Shown: in pieces, positions 7,836 through 16,020 of the stretch | How the letters are laid out: each line of letters starts with the position of its first letter | How positions within the stretch are numbered: position 1 is the stretch's first letter | Assembly: GCA_021792455.1 (NCBI GenBank) | Contig: JAJYUP010000001.1 | Span: 1-58,503 of the forward strand | Length of the DNA stretch: 58,503 nt | Direction of reading: 5' to 3' | Source of the DNA: Actinomycetes bacterium | Lineage (GTDB): Bacteria; Actinomycetota; Thermoleophilia; Solirubrobacterales; Solirubrobacteraceae | Position numbers and translations under genes: made by a program | Notes under the pieces: model-generated | The model's input: only the letters and a program-made list of their open reading frames with translations | What the model was told of the DNA's origin: nothing | Database searches by the model: none

Positions 7836-9469
7836 GCCGCGATCTCCCCCGCCCCAGCCCGCCTCACAGCCTCCGCTCCCTGCTCTGGCAGCAGCGCTCC
7901 TGAGAGCCCTCCGAGGATCCTTGCCGTCTCGGTCGCGAAGTACCAGCCGCCGGCGAGCAGCTCGCTGCTCTGTCCGTCGGCGATCACCTCTCCGTCGGCG
8001 AGCAGGATCACGCGCTCTGCGCACGCAGCCGCAAACTCTGGATCGTGGGTCGCGACGATCACCGTCTGCCCTTCGCGTGCGCGGCTCCTGCACTCGACTG
8101 CGAGGGCAGCCTTGCTCGCGCGGTCCATCCCCCTCGTCGGCTCGTCGAGGGCGAGCACGCTCTGCCTTCGAGCTGGAGGGCTCACGATCGCAAGCGCGAG
8201 GCGCTCACGCTCCCCTCCGGAGAGATCCCTTGGGTGCCGATCCTTCAGGTGAAGCAGCGAAGCCGCCGAGAGCGCCTGCTCTGAGGCTTCGGCGGCGACG
8301 GTGTCCCTCAGAAAGTAGTCCGTCGGGTTCTGCAGAAGCAGGGAGACGGGGCCAGCCGCCTCGATCCTGCCGCGCGTCGGCTTCATCAGGCCCGCGGCGT
8401 GGCGCAGAAGGGTTGACTTGCCAGCACCATTGCGTCCCATGAGTGCTACGGTCTCGCCCGCCTCGAACCTCAGGGTCACTCCGCGCAGGATCGCCGCGCC
8501 CCCCTTCAGCTCATGCCAGACGTTGCGAAACGCAAGCATCGGCTCGCCTGACGATTGCGCTCGCAAGGGCAGCGGCACCCGCCACCGCTTCAGCGCTCCG
8601 CCCGCGCGCGCGTGAGATCTCAGTTGCCGGTTTTCAGGGGTGGCGGCGGGCAGCATGCCCGCCGCCCGGAGTGTGTTGCGCGCAGCCCGCACGCTTCTTG
8701 GTGGAGGCTTCAGATCGAGCAGCCTCAACAGGCGCGCCCCAGGGGTCTCCAGAGACACGCAGTGTGTTGCCGCCCACTCCAACAGCGACGCAGGGTCGCC
8801 GTCCCAGGCGACCCTGCCCCCCTCAACGGCGATGGCGCGATCGGCTGCTTTCAGGCAACGCTCGAGACGGTGCTCTGCGATCAGGATCGTCGTCTCCCAC
8901 TCGTCGTTCAGGCGCGAAAGCAGACCGATCAGCTCGTCTCCAGCGACGGGATCCAGCTGTGAGGTCGGCTCGTCGAGCAGCACCAGCCGCGGCCTGCCTG
9001 CAAGCGCCGCGGCAAGCGCGACCTTCTGCTTCTCGCCGCCTGAGAGCTCAGCGGTGCGCCGGCTCAGCAGATGCTCGATGCCCAGAGCGAGCGCGACCTC
9101 CTCGACGGCACGCGCGACGCTCAGCGGATTGGCGCCCCTGCTCCGGAGGGGAAGCTCGATCTCTGCGCGCACAGAGCTCATCACGAGCTGGCTCTCTGGG
9201 TCCTGGAACAGCGCCCCGACATGCGCGCCGATCTCGCCTGGCCCGTGGCTGCGAGTGTCGAGGCCCGCGACGCTCACCCTGCCTGAGATCTCTCCACCAA
9301 AGAAATGCGGCACGAGACCGCATGCTGCGGCCAACAGCGTCGACTTGCCCTGCCCAGTCAGCCCCGCAACGAGGCAGATCTCGCCCTCGCGTATCTGCAG
9401 GTCCACGCCGCGCAGCGACGGCTGCTCTGCCCCTGGGTAGGTGTATGTCACGTGATCGAAGCGGAGCAT
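7832..9469 (-). CDS. ECF transporter tandem ATP-binding protein
   Basis: Energy-coupling ATPase (545 aa) with two fused ABC domains, replacing the separate EcfA1/EcfA2 subunits. The first domain has Walker A GLTGQGKSTLL (about 36-46), signature LSGGEKQK and Walker B VLLDEPTSQLDP. The second has GRNGAGKSTLL, LSGGERERLALAI and VLALDEPTRGMD. It would power cobalamin import together with the T component upstream and the S-component fusion downstream, whose start it overlaps by 4 bp. The ATG at 9469 starts directly at the first ABC domain. Confidence 0.95.
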   Translation of the reverse strand: MLRFDHVTYTYPGAEQPSLRGVDLQIREGEICLVAGLTGQGKSTLLAAACGLVPHFFGGEISGRVSVAGLDTRSHGPGEIGAHVGALFQDPESQLVMSSVRAEIELPLRSRGANPLSVARAVEEVALALGIEHLLSRRTAELSGGEKQKVALAAALAGRPRLVLLDEPTSQLDPVAGDELIGLLSRLNDEWETTILIAEHRLERCLKAADRAIAVEGGRVAWDGDPASLLEWAATHCVSLETPGARLLRLLDLKPPPRSVRAARNTLRAAGMLPAATPENRQLRSHARAGGALKRWRVPLPLRAQSSGEPMLAFRNVWHELKGGAAILRGVTLRFEAGETVALMGRNGAGKSTLLRHAAGLMKPTRGRIEAAGPVSLLLQNPTDYFLRDTVAAEASEQALSAASLLHLKDRHPRDLSGGERERLALAIVSPPARRQSVLALDEPTRGMDRASKAALAVECRSRAREGQTVIVATHDPEFAAACAERVILLADGEVIADGQSSELLAGGWYFATETARILGGLSGALLPEQGAEAVRRAGAGEIAA

Positions 9470-9498
9470 TCGCCGTGCGCTCGCCTTCTCAGCTCAGA

Positions 9499-10428
9499 TC
9501 ACTGCACAAGCCCTGAGTGGCCGATCAACCCTCTCCCGCCGTCGATCAGCCCCCTGCGGTCGAGCAGAGGCAGCAGCGCAGCGAGCGCGATCGCAGCGCA
9601 GAGCGCAACCGTCGCCGCGGAGATCGGCATGTGGATCAGAGGGTAGGCCTGAAAGCTCAGAGGGTGCGCGAGCGTGCCAAGCAGCGCAAGCGCAAGGATC
9701 GCAAGGGCAGACACAGAGAAGGAGATGTCGTGGCGGGAGAGCGGCCTGCGCCTGCCCGCTGCGCGCTTCGCGCTGCAGAAGCCGCGCAGCTCGAGCGTCG
9801 CCGCAATGTCGAGGGAGCGGTCGAGGGCGCTCGAGAAGCTCGCTCCAAGCAGCAGCGCCCGCCGTCGCATCGATCCCCTCGACGGCATCTCCTGCCTCGT
9901 GCGCTGCGCATCCGCAAACCGCTGCGCATCGGCGGCGAGCAGCGGCAGCATCCGAATCGCCACCGATGCCGTCAGCGCTGAGCGGAAGGAGAGACCCATC
10001 GCGCGAGCGATCAGCTCGTCAGGGTCTATCGCGAGGCTGCCGAGCACGCCGAGCAGGATGAAGATGCTCACCTTCAGCGCGAACACGACCCCATAGACGA
10101 GCGCCTCCACCGTCAGGTCTCCCTGTCCGAATGGCCCGAGATCGCCGAGGCGTGCGAACACTGTCAACCCTTCGCGAGAGACGAGCACGTTTACGAAGAC
10201 GATTGGCAGCGCGACCATTGCGATCAGGCGCAGCACGCCGCGCATCTGTGAGCTCAGGCCGGACATCAGCGCCGTCGCGAGGATGACGAGCAGGATCGTC
10301 GACAGCGCGAGCGGGTGGTCGAGGATCAGCGCCGCCGCCCCGAGGCAGGCAAGCCACAGCGTGCCGACCACAGCGCGAGTCGAGTGCAGTGGGCTTGCGA
10401 TCGGCCTGTAGAGGAGCGCGCTGCGCAA
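9499..10428 (-). CDS. ECF transporter transmembrane T component
   Basis: Energy-coupling membrane subunit (309 aa) linking the ATPase to the S component. Hydrophobic segments occupy roughly residues 20-60, 65-85, 105-130 and 240-295. The cytosolic coupling region holds RSALTASVAIRMLPLLAADA and the conserved ATLELRGF, equivalent to the A-x-x-x-E-x-R-G motif of EcfT. A TTG start at 10428 lies 1 bp beyond the preceding stop, with AGGGG six bases upstream. It lies between the lipoprotein and ATPase genes in one operon. Confidence 0.93.
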   Translation of the reverse strand: MRSALLYRPIASPLHSTRAVVGTLWLACLGAAALILDHPLALSTILLVILATALMSGLSSQMRGVLRLIAMVALPIVFVNVLVSREGLTVFARLGDLGPFGQGDLTVEALVYGVVFALKVSIFILLGVLGSLAIDPDELIARAMGLSFRSALTASVAIRMLPLLAADAQRFADAQRTRQEMPSRGSMRRRALLLGASFSSALDRSLDIAATLELRGFCSAKRAAGRRRPLSRHDISFSVSALAILALALLGTLAHPLSFQAYPLIHMPISAATVALCAAIALAALLPLLDRRGLIDGGRGLIGHSGLVQ

Positions 10429-10429
10429 G

Positions 10430-11398
10430 TCAGCCCCTTCTCAGCGGCAGCGGCAGCACCCGTTCGCCATGACCTTCGGCGGCGCCTTCGATTGCAACGG
10501 CGAAATGGCGCTCGAGCGTCGCTTCGTCGAGGTGGTCGGCTGCAGCGAGCACGCCGGCGGCATCTGCCCCCGTCACGATCCACGTCGGTCCCTCGTCTGG
10601 GTAGCGTGTTGCAGCGATCAGACCAGCGTCGCCGCTGATCACCTTCTCTGCGCTGCCTTCAGCGTCGAGCAGCGCAAAGGACCTGCCTGCCCCAAGCACC
10701 CGAACGTAGACGCCGCTCGCGCCTGGGCCGCCTTCGAGCAGGTGCGCGGCGGGCACGCGCCGCAGTTCTCCATATGTGCCGACGAGAACGGACAGCGTGT
10801 CTTCAGATTCGCCAAGCGGCCCGATCGCCCCCACTCCAGCGGGAACGCCAAGCTTCGCGAGCCGCTGCGTCACCGTCCTGCAGGGCCCCTTCTGCGGGTC
10901 GGCGCACTCCAGGCGCACTGGCAGGCGCCTGCCTTCGAGACCGTTCAGGAAAGGCTCAGGATAGGAACCGACCACGGCGGGAGTGTGCTCCGCCTCACCC
11001 CAGTCGTGCAGGTCCCACCAGATCTGCTCTCCCTGCTTCACGTCGACCTCTGCAGCGCCCTTCGAGGCTTCGACACCGTTCACGTAGTAGAACCAGTCGA
11101 ACGGCTTGCCATGCTCAACGCCGCCGGAGTCACCGTCGATGCTCTCGACGAAGCCACCGCCATAGCGAGTGGTGATGTGCATGTTGCGCATCAGCAGGCT
11201 CATCACCGTTTCTGTGCCGGCGACCTTCGGATTTGCAAGCGAAGCGACTGTCTGTTCCCCGAATTCCTTCGTGACGAGCACCTTCACCCCGCCGACGGGC
11301 GCCCCAGGGCCAAGCCCACACCCCGTCACCAGCGTCGCACTCCCAGCCAGCAGCAGCAGTGGCGCAAAGCGGGCGGGCGCACGAACGCACGATCGCAC
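10430..11398 (-). CDS. DUF4430 lipoprotein, putative cobalamin-binding subunit
   Basis: Exported lipoprotein of 322 aa. From the GTG at 11398 the signal peptide is Arg-rich, then LLLLAG, then lipobox LVTGC with the lipidated Cys at residue 27. The preceding GAGGGCGGGC fits a ribosome site; the longer open frame to 11623 lacks a sensible N-terminus. A DUF4430 domain follows (about 37-135: VKVLVTKEFGEQTV ... DWFYYVNGVEASKGAAEVDV ... IWWDLHDW). The rest (140-322) is less clear. DUF4430 corresponds to the C-terminal beta domain of transcobalamin and intrinsic factor (family knowledge). Its place in an ECF operon behind a B12 riboswitch implies cobalamin capture at the cell surface. Confidence 0.87.
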   Translation of the reverse strand: MRSCVRAPARFAPLLLLAGSATLVTGCGLGPGAPVGGVKVLVTKEFGEQTVASLANPKVAGTETVMSLLMRNMHITTRYGGGFVESIDGDSGGVEHGKPFDWFYYVNGVEASKGAAEVDVKQGEQIWWDLHDWGEAEHTPAVVGSYPEPFLNGLEGRRLPVRLECADPQKGPCRTVTQRLAKLGVPAGVGAIGPLGESEDTLSVLVGTYGELRRVPAAHLLEGGPGASGVYVRVLGAGRSFALLDAEGSAEKVISGDAGLIAATRYPDEGPTWIVTGADAAGVLAAADHLDEATLERHFAVAIEGAAEGHGERVLPLPLRRG

Positions 11399-11549
11399 GC
11401 CCGCCCTCAGCCAGTCGCAAGACGCGCGCGCTGAGGTGAGCGAGCCCCACACCAGGGCGTGAGCTGCGCGCATCACGCCCGAGTCGTCCATCAGACGCGC
11501 AAGCGTGCGCCGCACGCCGCGGCTCGCCCTCAGGCGCACCGTCGCCGCT

Positions 11550-12209
11550 CTAGCGAGCCTTCCGTCTGTCCGCTGGGTCAGTGACCCCAGCGGCCTTGCC
11601 AGCTGGAGGACATGCCTTGCCATAGCAGGCGGGCTTGAAGATCAGCTTCTCGCCGCTTTTCAGGGTGAGCCCGCAGACCCCTGCGCTCGCTTCCCTGCCG
11701 TTCACCCAGATGCTCCAGTACCAGTTCGCTTGCGATTTCGAGTTGAAGGGCAGCTTCAGACCGTCGATCCCAATCACCTCATAGTCGGAGTATTCGGCGT
11801 CCCACTTTCCTGACCACCGGCCGCCTGTGGCGCGTTGCAGGGCGCCAGCCGCGGTGTCACCGGCACAGGAGCCGCCGAACCTCGAGACCTTCGGTCCCGT
11901 CAGACTCACCATCTTCTCGACGAGCAGCTTTTTCGCAGGGGGTCGTCCGAAGACCTCGACGGAAGCCCGCTTGCCCCGCTTCGCCTTCGCGTGGGCATGC
12001 CCGCGCCTGCTGCCCTTCTCGCCCCTCTTCGAGCTCGTATGCACCTGCTTCGCACTTGCAGCGCTGTGCGCAGCCAGCTGCGAGTCGCTCTTCTGAGAGG
12101 AGGCCAGCGCCGGCCCTGAGAGCATCAGCGCTGCGGAGGCGCCGATCGCTGCACCTGCGCCAGAGAGCTTCACGAGCAGGTCGCGTGTGTTCTTCGATTC
12201 GTTCGGCAT
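11550..12209 (-). CDS. Secreted DUF4430 protein, first gene after the B12 riboswitch
   Basis: A 219-aa protein with signal peptide (hydrophobic GAGAAIGASAALMLSGPALA, predicted cut at ALA-SS), a basic Lys/Arg/Gly/His-rich spacer at about 55-90, and a C-terminal DUF4430 domain with WYWSIWVNGREASAGVCG and LKSGEKLIFKPACYGKACPP. Four Cys in the domain could form disulfides. The ATG at 12209 follows AAAGGGGTGG; earlier in-frame codons read through the riboswitch and are not used. Unlike its downstream paralogue it has no lipobox. It is separated from the riboswitch 3' end by about 40 bp, so it is the most directly controlled gene. Confidence 0.87.
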   Translation of the reverse strand: MPNESKNTRDLLVKLSGAGAAIGASAALMLSGPALASSQKSDSQLAAHSAASAKQVHTSSKRGEKGSRRGHAHAKAKRGKRASVEVFGRPPAKKLLVEKMVSLTGPKVSRFGGSCAGDTAAGALQRATGGRWSGKWDAEYSDYEVIGIDGLKLPFNSKSQANWYWSIWVNGREASAGVCGLTLKSGEKLIFKPACYGKACPPAGKAAGVTDPADRRKAR

Positions 12210-12249
12210 GTTGCGCCACCCCTTTCCACGAGGGCTTTTGGGCTTTGCG

Positions 12250-12412
12250 GTCGTCGGCAGGTCTCCTGGCTCCTGGGCCGACCCCCTGCACCTTCCCAAG
12301 CGATCGCGATCGCTCAGTGGCTCGCGCACACGGGCGCGTCGCAGGCGACATCCCCAGTCACAGTGGCGGGTCCGCGCCGGAATCACACCGGCTTCCCTTC
12401 ACCTTCGACCGT
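12250..12412 (-). promoter_or_regulatory. Cobalamin (AdoCbl-type) riboswitch
   Basis: On the minus strand the leader shows the conserved parts in order: GGGAAGCCGGTGTGATTCCG, then CCGCCACTGTGA, then GGAAGGTGCAGGGGG and the 3' B12 box GAGCCAGGAGACCTGCC. Downstream, AGCCCT can pair with AAGGGG of the ribosome site of the DUF4430 gene, suggesting translational control. It sits 40 bp before the first gene of the DUF4430-ECF operon, which ties that operon to B12. Confidence 0.96.
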
Positions 12413-12527
12413 CGTCGGATGGCGGAATACTACTCCCAGGGGGCCAATGGCGCTCTGCTCGCCGGCGAGGGGGACGCAGACGAGCGCACAGCTGACCCGC
12501 TGAGGCGAGGGGCAGGCCAGCTGCCGC

Positions 12528-13781
12528 TCAGGGCCAGATGCTCTTCAGGTCAGAGCTCAGGTCGCCAAGCGCAGCCTTCTGTGTGGCATCGAGCTTCGCT
12601 TTTGAGGCGATCAGGCTCCTTGCGACGTCCAGATCCTCTGAGCGCCCAACGGTCAGGGCCGCGCGCAGCACGCCCTGATCCAGGTACCAGCGCGTGAAGC
12701 TCGCGCCATCTCGATCGCCCCGCAGAATCTCCTCGTCGAAGGAGCTTGCTGGGCCGACGTACTCGAGCTCCGCCCAATCGCCGAGCACAGAGAAGAAGTA
12801 GGGAACGACTTCATGCGCGACTTCGCGGCCAAGCATGTTCAGCGCCGCGGTTTCGCCGTGGTTGAAAGCCACGTCCCAGTGCTCCACCCTCAGCCTGCGC
12901 CCATGCAGCACCGAGTCGTACTCACAGACGTCACCAGCGGCAAAGATCCCCTCGGCGCTCGTCCTCAGCATCGCGTCGCACATCACGCCGCCGCTTTCGC
13001 CGAGACGCAGGCCCGCAGACTTCGCAAGCTGGACGTCTGGACTGACGCCGGCGCCGATCACGACGAGCTCGGCGGGCAGATGGAGGCCCCTGTCGGTCAC
13101 CACGACCCTCACGCCACCATCGCCCTCGAACCGCGACAGACCGTCCTCGCCGTGAATCGTCACGCCGTGGCTTCTCAGCAGCTCTTCGAAGAAGCGCCCA
13201 GCCTCTGCGCCGAAGCCGCGTTCGAGGGTCACCGCCTCCTGCATCACGATCGTCGCCTGCCTGCCCATCATCGAGAGCGAGGCGGCAACCTCGCAGGCGA
13301 TATAGGAGCCGCCGATCAGCACGATGTGCTCCGCCTCTGCAGCCGCCTCGCGTATCGCCTCAGCGTTGCCGAGAGTGCGCAGGTAGTGAATGCCATCGAG
13401 GTTGCACCCCTCCACGTTCAAACGGCGCACGTTCGCTCCAGTCGCGATCAATGCGCTGCCGAAGCTCAGCTCATCGCGGCTCGAGAGCGCCGCTGTTCGG
13501 CTGCGAGGGTCGAGCGCGGTCACGCTCGTGCGCGTGCGCAGCTGCACATCGAACTCCTCCCAGAACTCTGGCGGGTCGACGTATGCCTCCTGCCGCTGCT
13601 CGACGCCGCGCAGAAACCCCTTTGAGCAGTTCGGCCTGTTGTATGGAGGGTCGCTCTCGCGGCCGACGATCAGAATCCTGCCTTCTGCGCCCTGTTCGCG
13701 CAGAGTCCTCGCGCACTTCGCGGAGGCGAGCCCTCCTCCGATCAGCAGATAGTCGATCCTCTCCGCGCTCACCTGATCCAT
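12528..13781 (-). CDS. FAD/NAD-dependent oxidoreductase (ferredoxin-reductase/AIF type)
   Basis: A 417-aa flavoprotein disulfide-reductase-fold enzyme without a redox-active Cys pair. FAD motif YLLIGGGLASAKCARTLREQ at the N-terminus, conserved PPYNRPNCSKGFLRG, NAD motif VLIGGSYIACEVAASLSMMG around residue 160, and the second FAD motif EGIFAAGDVCEY around 290. Such proteins usually pass NADH electrons to a ferredoxin or rubredoxin; the partner is not evident here. The ATG at 13781 is the only start after an in-frame stop. Its stop lies about 115 bp from the riboswitch 5' end on the same strand, so it may be transcribed into that region. Confidence 0.88.
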   Translation of the reverse strand: MDQVSAERIDYLLIGGGLASAKCARTLREQGAEGRILIVGRESDPPYNRPNCSKGFLRGVEQRQEAYVDPPEFWEEFDVQLRTRTSVTALDPRSRTAALSSRDELSFGSALIATGANVRRLNVEGCNLDGIHYLRTLGNAEAIREAAAEAEHIVLIGGSYIACEVAASLSMMGRQATIVMQEAVTLERGFGAEAGRFFEELLRSHGVTIHGEDGLSRFEGDGGVRVVVTDRGLHLPAELVVIGAGVSPDVQLAKSAGLRLGESGGVMCDAMLRTSAEGIFAAGDVCEYDSVLHGRRLRVEHWDVAFNHGETAALNMLGREVAHEVVPYFFSVLGDWAELEYVGPASSFDEEILRGDRDGASFTRWYLDQGVLRAALTVGRSEDLDVARSLIASKAKLDATQKAALGDLSSDLKSIWP

Positions 13782-13807
13782 CTTAGGCGGTGGGAGCGCT
13801 GCGACGG

Positions 13808-13942
13808 GTGCTCAGGCGGCGGGTGCTCAGGCGGCGAGAGCTCAGGCGGCGGACGCTCAGGCGGCGGACGCTCAGGCGGCGAGAGCTCAGGCAGCGAGAG
13901 CTCAGGCGGCGGACGCTCAGGCGGCGGACGCTCAGGCGGCGG
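13808..13942. repeat. Nine tandem 15-bp repeats, intergenic
   Basis: Nine head-to-tail copies of a 15-bp unit, consensus gwgctcaggcggcgg with three-base variation (gtg/gag/acg) at the unit boundary. The array fills the gap between the ABC permease stop and the FAD oxidoreductase start. Every copy contains TGAGC on the minus strand, so one minus frame is blocked in each unit; no coding role is apparent. Confidence 0.92.
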
Positions 13943-13946
13943 GTCC

Positions 13947-15158
13947 TCAGCCCCAGATCGCGTCGAGGATCCGCATCCTCACTGAGCGACCCGCCGGTAT
14001 CCAGGCGGCGAGCACAGCGACGATGCCGAGCAGCACGCCGTCGCGGAGCATCTCGTGGCCACTCGGTCTCAGCGAGACAGGGCCGTTTGGGAAGTGGAAT
14101 GGATGCGCCGCAACGAGCGGCACGATCGCTGCTTCGAAGATCAGGGCGCCGAGCAGCATCGCGAGCGTGGCGTATGCGAGCGCCTTCATGCAGTAGGAGG
14201 CGACGATCGCGCTCGAGCGGATCCCGATCGCACGCTCGATCCCGATCTGCCTGCGCCTGTTCACGAGGTCGACGTAGGTGACCATGAAGATCGTGATCGC
14301 GGCAACGAGCGCGGAGACGACCTTCAGGACGTCGCTTATCAGCCTGTCGCTTCCGAGCTGTTCGTGGATCGGTTCTTCGAGTTCGGCGGCGCTCTCGACG
14401 TCGACAGCGCTCGAGAGCGGCGTGATCTCGCGACGCACCGCTTCGCTTGAAGCGCCTGCGCTCGTCTTCACGAACACCTCGTCGGCCGTGTCGGGCACGC
14501 CGTGCAGCAGCTTCGCAGCCGCCGCATTGGTTGTGAACGCCTTCCCGTCGGCGGCGCTGAATTCGTCGTCGAAGATCCCTGTGACGCGAAAACGATGGCT
14601 GCGCCCGTCGCTCAGGACGACTTCGACCCAGGAGCCGACGTGCACGCTGGACAGCGCGGACCTCAGCTTCGTGAGCTTGCGGCGTCCCCGGCCGACGACG
14701 CTCGCACCGAGCACGATCCCATCGGTTTCCCCTCGCCTCAGCCAGCGGCCTTCAATCATGTCGCGGTACGTCGTGAAGACCCTGTCGTATGCGGCGGGTT
14801 CGGTCGCGTACACAGGCCAACTGCCCCCGCTGCCGCCGGCGAAGGCTTCTCTGCCGACAAGCGTCACCGCTGCGACGCCGGCGACCCCGCGAAGAGAGGC
14901 CACCTCATGCTCGTAGGCTTCGACGTCGGCGATGCCGTGATGGCGGTTCGCAGGGACGATCGCGACATCGCCTGTCGTCGTTTCGCGCAGGCGCAAGAGC
15001 ACGTGGTTCGAGGCGCCCGCGATCAGCGCGGGCAGGAAGAGCATGTTCAGGTAGACGAGCGCCAGCATCGCGATCGTCGCAGCGAGCACCCCCCTGTTGC
15101 TGCGAAGCAGCGAACGGCCGGAGAGGAACAGTGCTACACGCACTCTCGGCGCGCTCAT
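13947..15158 (-). CDS. ABC transporter permease, MacB/FtsX type
   Basis: A 403-aa integral membrane protein with one N-terminal helix (about 22-45), a large extracytoplasmic domain, and three C-terminal helices (about 290-312, 333-358, 375-395): the MacB/LolCE/FtsX layout. VNRRRQIGIERAIGIRSSAIV is the usual cytoplasmic loop between helices 2 and 3. It overlaps the cognate ATPase by ATGA. The substrate is unknown; a lipid, peptide or drug exporter is plausible given the TetR control. Confidence 0.9.
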   Translation of the reverse strand: MSAPRVRVALFLSGRSLLRSNRGVLAATIAMLALVYLNMLFLPALIAGASNHVLLRLRETTTGDVAIVPANRHHGIADVEAYEHEVASLRGVAGVAAVTLVGREAFAGGSGGSWPVYATEPAAYDRVFTTYRDMIEGRWLRRGETDGIVLGASVVGRGRRKLTKLRSALSSVHVGSWVEVVLSDGRSHRFRVTGIFDDEFSAADGKAFTTNAAAAKLLHGVPDTADEVFVKTSAGASSEAVRREITPLSSAVDVESAAELEEPIHEQLGSDRLISDVLKVVSALVAAITIFMVTYVDLVNRRRQIGIERAIGIRSSAIVASYCMKALAYATLAMLLGALIFEAAIVPLVAAHPFHFPNGPVSLRPSGHEMLRDGVLLGIVAVLAAWIPAGRSVRMRILDAIWG

Positions 15159-15973
15159 CCGTGTCCCTCAGAGAGCTCGCCGTCTCGCATGGTCACCGTG
15201 AGCGCCGCGTAGTCGCGATCGTCGGGCTCGTGGGAGACGAAGACGACGGCAACGCGAAGCTCTGCGCTCAGAGCCGCGAGCGTGCGCATCACGACCTGCG
15301 CGGAGGCGGAGTCGAGGTTCGCCGTCGGCTCGTCGGCGAACAGGATCCTCGGCTCGTTCACGAGCGCCCTCGCGATCGCGACGCGCTGCTGCTCGCCGCC
15401 TGAGAGCTCCTTCGGGCGATGGTGCGCGCGCTCTCCCAGGCCCACGAGGTCGAGCTGCTTCAGGGCCCTGCGGCGAGATTGCCGCCTGCTCGCACCACGC
15501 ATCAGCGCGGGGAGAGCGACGTTCTCCTGTGCCGTCAGCTCTTCCAGCAGCGCGTACTCCTGGAAGACGTAGCCCAGCTTTCGCAGGCGCAGCTCCCCTC
15601 GCGCTCGCTGCGACAGCGAGCCGACGTCCTCGCCCTCGATCACGATCCGGCCGGCGTCGGGTGTGTCGATCAGACCGAGTTGGCGCAGGAGCGTCGACTT
15701 GCCGGAGCCGCTGCGGCCGCCGATGCAGACAGTCGCGCCGCTTGCGATCGAGAGCGTCACGTCCCGCAGCGCGGCGACGCTCAGCTTGCCGTGACGGTAC
15801 GTCTTGCACAGATGCTCCGCGACGAGCAGGGGCGGCCTCGAGAAGGCGCTCGTGCTGCTCCTGCACGACGTTCCCCTCGAGGACTCGCGCTCGCCGTCGT
15901 CGCCGCTGTCGCGCTCGCACCGATCCTCACGGCTCGAGCCGCGCCTTCGAGGCAGCTCCGCGTGATCTGTCAT
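15155..15973 (-). CDS. ABC transporter ATP-binding protein, MacB/LolD type
   Basis: Cytoplasmic ATPase of the exporter, 272 aa from the ATG at 15973. Walker A GGRSGSGKSTLLRQL, Q-loop YVFQEYALLEELT, signature ELSGGEQQRVAIARAL, Walker B ILFADEPTANLD and switch His in FVSHEP. The first 40 or so residues are charged and Ser/Arg-rich, so the functional start could lie further in. The open frame extends to 16009 across the palindromic operator, and the ATG at 15973 lies inside the left arm of that palindrome, implying a very short or absent leader. Confidence 0.9.
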   Translation of the reverse strand: MTDHAELPRRRGSSREDRCERDSGDDGERESSRGTSCRSSTSAFSRPPLLVAEHLCKTYRHGKLSVAALRDVTLSIASGATVCIGGRSGSGKSTLLRQLGLIDTPDAGRIVIEGEDVGSLSQRARGELRLRKLGYVFQEYALLEELTAQENVALPALMRGASRRQSRRRALKQLDLVGLGERAHHRPKELSGGEQQRVAIARALVNEPRILFADEPTANLDSASAQVVMRTLAALSAELRVAVVFVSHEPDDRDYAALTVTMRDGELSEGHG

Positions 15974-16008
15974 GTGCGACAGTTTGCCAGAAACTGTCAT
16001 ACATGACA
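15968..16008. promoter_or_regulatory. Palindromic operator between tetR-type gene and ABC exporter
   Basis: Two 18-bp arms (15968-15985 and 15991-16008) match as inverted repeats at 16 of 18 positions around a 5-bp centre; the core half-site is GACAGTTT/AAACTGTC. It fills the space between the divergent starts, so a TetR dimer or pair of dimers bound here would shut off both directions. Confidence 0.88.
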
Positions 16009-16020
16009 AGACGTGCGATC

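Noticed and set aside
13790-14281. Arg-rich plus-strand frame across the 15-bp repeats
   Set aside because: It consists of repeat-derived LRRR motifs and then runs antisense into the permease gene.
15529-16020. Upstream extension of the TetR gene
   Set aside because: It is antisense to the ABC ATPase and passes through the operator; the TetR domain starts after 16021.
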